Source of the DNA: Vitellaria paradoxa
Lineage: Eukaryota > Streptophyta > Magnoliopsida > Ericales > Sapotaceae
Assembly: GCA_019916065.1 (NCBI GenBank)
Contig: CM034244.1
Coordinates: 30,721,933-30,785,932 of the forward strand
Reading direction: 5' to 3'
DNA: 64,000 bases
Part shown: piece after piece, positions 56,040 through 64,000 of the stretch
Layout of the letters: the number at the start of each line of letters is the position of its first letter
How positions within the stretch are numbered: position 1 is the first letter of the stretch
Position numbers and translations under genes: made by a program
The notes under the pieces: model-generated
The model's input: only the letters and a program-made list of their open reading frames with translations
What the model was told of the DNA's origin: nothing
Databases searched by the model: none

Positions 56040-57449
56040 ATGGCTTTCTCACCTAATGTGCTCTGTTTTCTCTGCCTGCTCTCTCTGTTCACTCTCTCCA
56101 TCTCTTCTCCTTCTTCTTCTTCCTCCAGCATCAGAGTCTCTCTCTCCCATTTCCACGCAAACCCATCTCCACATCCATACCAAAAGCTCAAGCTCCTAGC
56201 AGCCCAGTCCCTCTCCAGAGCCCGCCGCCTCAAAAGTCCCCGAAGAGAACCCCCTGCCGCCTCCTCCTCCGCCGCCACTTTAGCCCCTCTCTCTGTCCAC
56301 AGCTATGGAGGCTACTCCATTCCTCTTAGCTTTGGAACCCCACCTCAAACTCTGCAATTCGTCATGGACACTGGCAGTGATATGGTTTGGTTCCCTTGTA
56401 CCCACAAATACCTCTGCAACAACTGTTCCTTCGCCGGCTCAGACGCCGCCGATTTTGCTCCTTTCATCCCCAAATTGTCCTCGTCTGCTAAAATTCTCGG
56501 CTGTTTGAACCGAAAATGCGGATGGATTCACCACATCAATGTCACTCGATGCGCAGATTGCGAACCCAATTCCAGAAACTGTACCCAGATCTGTCCGCCG
56601 TACATTATCCTCTACGGCTCCGGCACCACCGGTGGGTTCGGCCTCGTCGACACCCTCAACTTTCCGGGGGGGAAGAAAGTCCCCGGCGTCGTCGTCGGCT
56701 GCTCAGTGTTCTCGTCTCGTCAGCCGGCCGGGATAGCCGGGTTCGGCCGCGGAATGTTGTCGCTGCCGCGTCAACTCGGGCTCAAGAAATTCTCTTACTG
56801 CCTTCTCTCCAGGAAATTCGATGACACCGCAGAAAGCACCGACCTTGTATTGGACAACGGATCAGATTCCGGCCGGAAGAGCGAGAATACGAGCTACACT
56901 CCGTTCGTCAAGAATCCAACCGTCGCCGGAAGAGAGGTGTTCTCCGTTTACTACTACGTGGGGCTCAGGAAAATCACCGTCGGCGGAAAACGCGTGAAAA
57001 TTCCATACGAGTACCTCTCTCCGAGCGGAGGCGGCGGCACCATTGTCGACTCCGGCTCGACCTTCACGTACATGTCCCGTGAGGTTCTGGAGCTGGTCCT
57101 GAAAGAGCTCGTAACTCAGGCGAAGGGATATCTGAGGGCGTCGGAGATTGAGTCCGAGATCGGTATTAGGCCGTGCTTCAATGTCTCCGGCGGCGAGAAG
57201 GCGGCGCTGCCGAAAATGAAGCTGCACTTCAAGGGAGGCGCCAAGATGGAACTGCCGCAGGAGAACGCGTTCTTCATGGTGGGTGAAACGGGGGCAGTGT
57301 GCTTGGCAATGGTGACGGACAATGTGATCGGTCCGGCGAGCTCCGACGGGCCGGCGATAATTCTGGGGAGCTTTCAGATGCAAAACTTCTACGTAGAGTA
57401 TGATTTGAGGAATGAGAGGTTTGGGTTTAGGCGACAGTCGTGCAAGTAG
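56040..57449 (+). CDS. Nepenthesin-type A1 aspartic protease (At4g16563-like)
   Basis: A single 469-codon exon encodes a complete pepsin-like protease. Residues 1-22 are a hydrophobic signal peptide, followed by a Ser-rich stretch and a prosegment (KLKLLAAQSLSRARRLK). The mature domain opens at SYGGYSIPLSFGTPPQ. The first catalytic motif is FVMDTGSDMVWFPC (Asp110) and the second TIVDSGSTFTYM (Asp337). LYGSG near residue 192 provides the flap Tyr. A Cys-rich insert (about residues 120-185: CNNC, C, CADC, C, C) is the nepenthesin-type insertion, and the protein ends GSFQMQNFYVEYDLRNERFGF...C, as usual for the TAXi_C domain. Domain order TAXi_N then TAXi_C and lack of introns fit the At4g16563-like clade. 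It is expected in the secretory pathway or apoplast; substrate unknown. The gene body is much more GC-rich than its flanks. Confidence 0.95.
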   Translation: MAFSPNVLCFLCLLSLFTLSISSPSSSSSSIRVSLSHFHANPSPHPYQKLKLLAAQSLSRARRLKSPRREPPAASSSAATLAPLSVHSYGGYSIPLSFGTPPQTLQFVMDTGSDMVWFPCTHKYLCNNCSFAGSDAADFAPFIPKLSSSAKILGCLNRKCGWIHHINVTRCADCEPNSRNCTQICPPYIILYGSGTTGGFGLVDTLNFPGGKKVPGVVVGCSVFSSRQPAGIAGFGRGMLSLPRQLGLKKFSYCLLSRKFDDTAESTDLVLDNGSDSGRKSENTSYTPFVKNPTVAGREVFSVYYYVGLRKITVGGKRVKIPYEYLSPSGGGGTIVDSGSTFTYMSREVLELVLKELVTQAKGYLRASEIESEIGIRPCFNVSGGEKAALPKMKLHFKGGAKMELPQENAFFMVGETGAVCLAMVTDNVIGPASSDGPAIILGSFQMQNFYVEYDLRNERFGFRRQSCK

Positions 57450-59154
57450 ACCTCCTCAAATATTTGGCAATTTGAGAACAACACATTTGTCAATTGCTAT
57501 TCATTTCTATCACAATATTGCAAGAATAAGCTAAAATATTTATAAATGTTGTGCTTGTTCCCATACTTTGTGGTTCTTAATATATATATATATATATATT
57601 TTTGGTCACGTTTGATATATATATATATATATATACATATTTCTAATCAAGTGAATATATGAATAAATTTTTGTTTTTATTGTAAAATTTTATAAGAAAA
57701 AAATTATGCTTGTAATAATCATTTGCGCAAGGGCGGACCAAACAAAGACTACTATGAAAAATTACACAAAAAAAGGCTATTGATTTTTTCATTTATTTGT
57801 AAATTTTACTTTTATTCTATTACTATTAGAGATTGGTGCACACACGATGCGTGTGAAATTTTTTTTTCTAACATTTTAATAGATATATATATATAAGAAT
57901 ATTAAATAAGAAAATATATCTTAATTTTTTTTTTAAATTTGAATATGATAACTGAATTTTTAAATTTAAAATTGAAAATGTTGTAAATTAATTATTATAT
58001 CTTTATTTTTTAAAAGTAACGCCTGTATATATATTTAGTTTTAAGGTTATTTTTGTTAATTTAAAAAATAAGAATTTCACCAAACTTAATGCTTCTTAGA
58101 AAACAAGAGTTTTTGTTTCATAAAAAATGAGTTTCATCAAATCTCAATATTCCCTCATTAATAGTAATAGATTAAACTTTTGCTTCTACTGTTATTTTAC
58201 CTTTATCTTCATTTATTTTAAAAATGTAAATTTATTTCCACTTATTGTAAATTTTATATCCGTCCATGTATTCAAGTATACTTTTTAATCATACAATTGT
58301 TCTTGTCACATTTTCTAGGATTCAGGGTGCAATCGGTGTAGGGCTTGTGCACTTTTTAGTAATTGATTTTAAAATAAGAAATAATTATCCACTGATTATG
58401 GTGATTTGAATAATTTACACGAGTTCCCACCTATAGTAACTAATTAAAAATGTACTTATCATGCACCAGACATGTATTGGTGCAAAAATACATCGACTCT
58501 GTCCCGAATCCACATGTATTGGTGCATAAATACATCAGCTCTGTCCCGAATCTATGTTGTTGTCAAGTATTTGGTTTATGGATTTCTAAAACAATTTACA
58601 TACATTTCTAAAATTAAGAACCGATATAGAAAGAAAAATATTAGAATGGAAATTAGTTTTGAAAGAATATTAAATTGAAACTATTTTTTAAATATATTAT
58701 TATTTGGGGAAAAAACACCATTCTGATACTGGTAATTTTTTTTTGGCAGTATAGAAATTTTCTAATGGCTTTTTTCTGGAATTCGGTGAAAAAAAAGGTT
58801 TAATATATTTGCATTCAATGCTAAATACGATATAATTTAATTAAAATTTTTTCTTTAATTAAATTAATTATGAAACTGAGCAGTATAGGTGACAATAATA
58901 AACAAGACGATATATAACACAATTCAGGCTTTGGACACAGAACACCAATGCCTTGGCACGCAAGTCACAACATTTTAGTCGACTGAGAAGTCAAAATTGA
59001 CGTAATTTAATTTTAACATAAAGTTTAATTGTTTAATATATTTATTAAATTTTAAAATATTTAAAAATAAACACCAATAAATAGGAGTAGTTGCCACCTA
59101 ACCGCACAGCCTGTCTGTCGCACCTAGGCACGGAAAAAACTAATGCAACTTAGT
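57450..59154. other. 3' flank of protease gene and AT-rich intergenic DNA
   Basis: The first 100-150 bases likely form the 3' UTR. AT microsatellites and a 42-bp tandem duplication (58471-58554) follow. No coding signal. Confidence 0.5.
58471..58554. repeat. 42-bp tandem duplication
   Basis: Two copies start at 58471 and 58513, each reading CATGTATTGGTGCA(A/T)AAATA, then CATC(G/A)(A/G)CTCTGTCCCGAATC. Only a few bases differ. Confidence 0.9.
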
Positions 59155-60031
59155 GGGTGTTTGGTGGCTGAAAAATTATTAAAAATTCCCTAATACAATT
59201 TACGCTCTTTGTTTTTTATGAAATTTTTGTTAGGATGAGCTTGAAGTGATAACAAATGAGATAAAATGCGATTTAAGAAAATTTTTTGTGTTTGATGCAC
59301 ACATATCAAACTGCAGTTTTTGAAGACGAATAGTAAAATTTCCATTCTGACGATTGGATTTTCGTTTGAATGGATTCAAAATTTTGGGTAGTCATGTCTT
59401 TTTTATATTACAATCCGTTCAAACGGTGTCCAAACAGATTGTAGAAACCGCTTGAACGAAAGTTGGCTGTGTGAATCCGTCGGAATGATTTCTACAGTTC
59501 GTTAGAACAGTTTCTACGACCCTGCAAAAAAAAGTCAAAGTGAATGTCATTCGGTAGTTTGAGAGTTCATGGTGAGAATGGTAAACAAATTTTTACTATT
59601 TGATTAACCGAATTCTAGTTATCGACATTTTTTTGAAAGGTATTGAACTGTTTTTGAATTTTGAGAAAGCAAGAATGTGTAAAAATGTATAGAGATTTCA
59701 GAGATTTTCAAAGGTTTTTAGAGATTTTCACCAAAATTTGGTACGCCAAACACACCATAAATTTATATATTTCATAAATTTCAATAACTTTTCCACAAAT
59801 CTTAAAAATTTTTGAACAACTTTCAATAAATTTTGACATAAAATCATTTCGACAGACCAAAAAAATTATTCCAATGGTTTTTCTCTCCAAAATGTTGACG
59901 TAAAAATAAAAAATTTTACTATTTATTTCTGAAGAACGTGATTTGACAGTTGCACGTCAAACATTAAAAAATTATCCGAACTATATTTTCGTTATTTTCA
60001 GTTATTTTTCGTCACTCCAAATACACCCTAA
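59155..60031. mobile_element. Composite MITE (one element nested in another)
   Basis: The outer ends are GTGGGTGTTTGGTGGCTG on the left and, in reverse complement, AGGGTGTATTTGGAGTGACG on the right. The middle part (about 59281-59757) has its own inverted ends (TGTGTTTGATGCACACA and GTGTGTTTGGCGTACC) and exists separately, inverted, at 54161-54614. The right part (59757-60031) exists separately at 1-299. The simplest reading is that one MITE inserted into another. No ORF. Confidence 0.6.
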
Positions 60032-60776
60032 ATAACTGACTCATTTCAATTGATCAAGAATTAAACGAATTAAAACAATCGACAGTACAATTTTGGAGAT
60101 AAAAAAAAAAGAAAAAAAAATTAGGCCCGTTTTATAATTTTTTGGCTTTTATATTTATTTTTAAAATTTTGAAAAATGAAAATTTTGCATCTTATTAATG
60201 TTTTTTGCGCAGAATAAGTTTAAATATACGTACGTAATTTAATATTTAGAAACACATGTCCTAATTAAATCAATTCTTAATTAGATAAATTTATTAGTTG
60301 TTGTGTAGTTGGAGTTCAATTTCGCTCCCTGCGAACTGTGTCTTTTAAAATAGTAAAGGTTAGTTGTCATTTGTAATTTGGGTTTTGGATTTAATGCTCG
60401 AAAATAATCTCTTCGATTACTGGAAGTTGAGCGCTGTTTGATTCATAATTGATGTAGGATGCTAAGTCTAGATTCTGTTCGAATTTTTTAGTTTTCTTAT
60501 ATTTTGGATTAGTTTTTTTTTTTTTTTTCATTTCATCTAAGATTACTTTATATATTTTATTCAATTAATCTTTTATTTTAGGAAAAAATTTATTTATAAT
60601 CGATTCATATTATAATTTCTTTTCATATATCAGAGGAAAAGAAATTTTTTTCTCCATAAATAGAAATTTTTTTTAACATTTTTCATTCATTTAAATTATT
60701 AATTAAATTGAAATTTTCATAAATTTTAATATTTTTATTTATTTATTATTATTATTATTATTTTTTCATATCCCAG
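60032..60776. other. Intergenic DNA, no gene seen
   Basis: AT-rich sequence with T-runs and TTA repeats; no coding signal. Confidence 0.5.
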
Positions 60777-61060
60777 GATGTTCAGGTTAGCTTGCGCACA
60801 TCTCGACTAATTTCTGGGAACTCTAAAGTTGACGATCGGGTGAACTTTTAGTGACCCTGAATCGACTCAAATTAATGACGAATGAGAGCAAATCTCAAAT
60901 CTTAACAGTTGAACTAATTTTCAAAATTTTTATATTTTTATTTGATTCTTTTGAATCCAAGGCCTATTATCGTGAGTTCAAAGGCAATTCATCATGTTCT
61001 AGGATGACATCTCGTCGGACACCATGCCATTGCCCCAATAAATAGTCTCCCCTCAAATTC
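60777..61060 (+). repeat. Dispersed-repeat-like segment, possible SINE relative
   Basis: It contains GGTTAGCTTGCGCACATCTCG, then ACTAATTTCTGGGAACTC. The wording 'agcttgcgcgcacctcgactaatttc' resembles a motif common in plant SINEs. That assignment rests on remembered similarity only; no A and B boxes were located. No ORF of note. Confidence 0.25.
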
Positions 61061-62100
61061 AGCATATACAAGAATCATGTTCGCAGGATGGCTTTTATTT
61101 TTTCAACGGGTCTTGAAACTGCGTATGATGAATGCATTCGGTGAGTGCAATGGCCTCTTTCAAAATAGTGCACACAATTACCAAAAAGGTAAGAAAATGT
61201 GTTATCATCTATTTATAATATTAAAAAAATATATTTTCTTTTTCATTCTCTCGTTCGCTTCAATTCTAAGTGACATGCTTATTTAATTTTTATTTTATTT
61301 TATTTTACAAGTTTTTGAATTATTTTTAAGAATCATTCATTCCTTTTTCTTTTTCTTTTTTTCTCATTCACAAAACCATTGTTTATTTGTCTCACAACAC
61401 TGAACCACTCCAACTTTAATGTTCTTTTTTTTTTTTTTCCACAAATAAAACCACTAGAATTATGGCATATAATGTTAATAGATATAAACGAACTCATAAG
61501 TTCTAAAAAGAAATCCATTTACTTGGGTTATGAATTTATGAGTTTCAAAAAGGGATTCAAATGTTTACAAATTCAATATAGTTGTAAAATTTATATATTT
61601 TAAATATATTAAGAATTTAATTAAAATACAAATGAAAAATGGAATTTTATTAAAAAAATACAAATAAAAATGCTTAAATAATAAGTAGGTTATTTTTCTC
61701 ATAATAATAACTCTTAGTATTTTTAAAATTTAGAGATACAACAAAATATTCAAATATTAATTAGGCAGAGATACAAAAAAATATTGAAATATTAATTAGG
61801 CTTGGAAGTAGTTATTTTTTTAAAATTTTAATTTTAAATTTAAATTAGTCACATTGACTATATTTGTTTTATTTTATAAAGCACCTATGATTAATAATAG
61901 TATTTTTTGTTGAGTTATTTTTATAAAATTAATGAAAACATTATTATCAAGTCCAATGTGGCACACTCTTTCTTTTATTCTTTAATACTTTTTTCTCTCT
62001 TTTTACTTCCTTTTATTCTATATCAGTACATGACCATAATTACATTTTTTTTCTATGTATAGCTACTAGGGTTGCATTATGTGATTATAAGTAACGTAAA
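61061..62100. other. Intergenic DNA, no gene seen
   Basis: AT-rich with small direct repeats near 61730-61800 ('agatacaa-aaaatatt-aaatattaattagg', two copies about 40 bp apart). No coding signal. Confidence 0.5.
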
Positions 62101-64000
62101 GTGAGTTAATGAGTTTCTAAAATGGACCCTACTACGCTTCTAGCCTCGTAGTCCAGAACTGATGGCATGGGAGGACTATGAAAACTAAACAAAATAAATA
62201 AAGTCTTGATCTAAGATCAAGTCATAATAACTAATAATATTTGGAACGTCTAGCATCATCCTTCATTTCCATATTAAAATAATAAAGATGACATTACCAA
62301 ACTAAAATTCAACGTCATGACCCAGTGACACAATCCCAAAAAAATTACACAGCCATAGCAATATTATTATAATACAATCTCAAAATGTAATAAAGTCTGA
62401 GAGTTATACCCTGGGTCACATAAATAGAGTACAATCATCTAATAATAAAATAAATAAAGTAATAGGTTATGGCTGTTGGTCTCAACTAAGTTTCGGGTGA
62501 CTACTCTGAGGCATCACGGGGTCACTTGCAATAAAGATGAGATGAACACCACAACTCAGTAGGCAGGATTGTGTAAGTGTGCATGAGTGTATAATACTCA
62601 AACACATAATATAACTTACAACAATCTCAACAAAATATAATATAATTATGCAAGTGTAATCGAATAGCCAATACATTATCTAATCTCCATCTACCCCTCA
62701 CCTTACCCTAGAACAGGTGAGACCTAGTAAAGCATGCGAGCCACCAACAGTACCATTTATGCTTACAGTGAACGTTTATCTCAATATACATCATGAATGG
62801 GGAGCCGAGTTACATGAGTTACACTTGGTGTAAGACTTAGGGGAACCGAGTTATATCCATCGACCTTTCTACTAAGGAACCAAGTTACAACCTTAGTCAG
62901 GCATTTGCTTATCTCAAGCAGTATATGGGTGCAGTGCAGAGAAAATCTCATAATATATAATTTCAAGATTAACGTCTTAATTCCAATAATTAATCTCTAG
63001 TCATATATCAAATGGGAATTATCTGATATTTTTAAAATATCATTTTAACATTTTCTCAAAATCAAGGATCCCATCCATATAAATGACTCGTGCTTGGTAT
63101 GTTAACAATACCAATATGGCATTCGATCAATAAATAATCATAACATAAATTCGAATGATGCAACCCCAGTCTTATATACATGATATGCTTAATTATTGAA
63201 AAAATATCAACTCAATATAATAATGCGTTTTCATTAGGCTTGATGATGATTTGGGATTCATTTAATCTTTAAAAATAAATAAGTAATGGTTTTGGGCACA
63301 ACATATTTTCTTTTATCCAAAATTTCACATTCTTAGAAGCCTAGCCACACTGTCGTCTAGACTCCCATTCAAATGGCACCCCACTTAGAGGTCCCAGTCA
63401 TATTGTTCAAACGCTCGTTCGAACGACAGTGCCTAGAACTCTATTTCTAGGTTTGTTTTCAATAGATCCCTCGAATCAAAACTAGCCCAAATCATCCATC
63501 TAAGCCACATGCTCGACAATCAATCATGTATAAGCATATAAACATCTCAATAGTATGTTTATCTAACATTCATTCTAACAATAATTCAAAGGAATACAAG
63601 ATTTCAACATATATATATATATATATGCATATGTATACACCCACATACATACATATATACGCATTCACATAAATTAGCCAAAACTCAAATAAACCAAGCA
63701 TATAATACACCAAAATTACGCTAACAACACATAAAAGCATATATATAAGCCCCACTTACCTCAAATTTGAAGAATGAAAAAGAAAAATAGAGAAATCCAA
63801 ACTTGATTTCCAAGCTTTCAAAACCAAATCTCTCACCTCGGGCTAAATTTCCAAAAATCGCCACCACTACAATGATCACGGCGTCAAATACTCCTCGATC
63901 CATCTAATTTCCTCCTCCAAACTCCCATTTCTCTTTCTTCTCTCTCACTTATCTCTTTTCCTTTCTCTCGTGCCGATGTTTCTTCTGGAAGCACCCAAAG
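62101..64000 (-). mobile_element. Possible LTR-retrotransposon (Ty3/gypsy-like LTR) fragment, runs off the window
   Basis: This stretch has no genes but a non-random texture. Read on the minus strand it carries GCCTACTGAGTTGTGGTG, TTCATCTC and a GTAAGTGGGG splice-donor-like block, which recall long LTRs of the Tekay/Del group. A CGTTCGAACG-type palindrome (63413-63424) and three spaced (G)GGAACCGAGTTA/GGAGCCGAGTTA motifs (62800-62895) also occur. No PBS, PPT or domain is visible, so this is a tentative call. Confidence 0.25.

Noticed and set aside
56027..56278. 83-codon minus-strand frame
   Set aside because: Antisense shadow of the protease signal and prosegment region.
56862..57383. 173-codon minus-strand frame
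   Set aside because: It is a GC-driven shadow of the aspartic protease coding sequence.
58472..58678. 68-codon frame with repeated Tyr-Trp-Cys motif
   Set aside because: It is the translation of the 42-bp tandem duplication, not a gene.
1..64000. CRISPR arrays, rRNA genes, bacterial operons
   Set aside because: The spaced repeats seen are transposon parts or microsatellites; no regular spacer pattern or rRNA-like sequence exists.

Overview
This is 64 kb of nuclear DNA from a flowering plant. The supporting evidence is long AT-rich introns with GT-AG borders, plant-type genes (a four-exon UEV1 ubiquitin-conjugating enzyme variant, a nepenthesin-type aspartic protease, a plant PDR transporter fragment), a copia retrotransposon primed by initiator tRNA-Met, plant LINE reverse transcriptase, and many Tourist/Harbinger-like and hAT-like elements. 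I could not determine the species. There is no rRNA, CRISPR array or bacterial-type operon.

Three host genes look intact, all on the plus strand. (1) A UEV1C/D-type gene, CDS 6082-15003, four exons, 146 aa, acts with Ubc13 in Lys63-linked ubiquitin chain formation. (2) An NSRP1/CCDC55-like (DUF2040) gene, CDS 42819-47134, four coding exons, 294 aa, with a probable non-coding leader exon near 38.7-38.9 kb, is a nuclear-speckle splicing-type protein. (3) A single-exon A1 aspartic protease, 56040-57449, 469 aa, carries a signal peptide and both catalytic Asp motifs. The three are functionally unrelated neighbours. One broken host gene remains: the first two exons of a PDR-type ABCG transporter (24465-25029, minus), with a one-base frameshift.

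The rest is mainly transposable elements. 0-6 kb: Tourist-like MITEs, one carrying a large polypyrimidine expansion. 6-15 kb: UEV1 with MITEs in its introns. 15.6-17.3 kb: short tandem duplications, a GC-rich islet and a 1-kb TTA-flanked MITE. 17.8-22.5 kb: a nested stack, in which an outer hAT-like element with a perfect 8-bp target duplication contains a 5'-truncated LINE with a long open RT frame, a second element with ~100-bp inverted arms, an internal tandem array, and a hAT-like MITE. 22.6-26.8 kb: hairpin elements and the ABCG fragment. 26.9-32.1 kb: a complete but decayed copia element (LTRs, PBS, PPT, 5-bp target duplication). 34.3-36.3 kb: a decayed Harbinger two-gene pair. 37.6-47.1 kb: a MITE, then the NSRP1-like gene. 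47.9-49.3 kb: a LINE tail fragment and a SINE-like unit. 52.1-54.6 kb: a second copy of the hAT MITE and more MITEs. 56-57.4 kb: protease. 57.5-64 kb: AT-rich repeats, a composite MITE, and a possible LTR-retrotransposon fragment at the right edge.

I found no clearly novel multi-gene system. The most informative structures are the nested hAT/LINE stack with its chimeric RT reading frame, the two hAT MITE copies with visible target duplications, and the polypyrimidine expansion inside a MITE.
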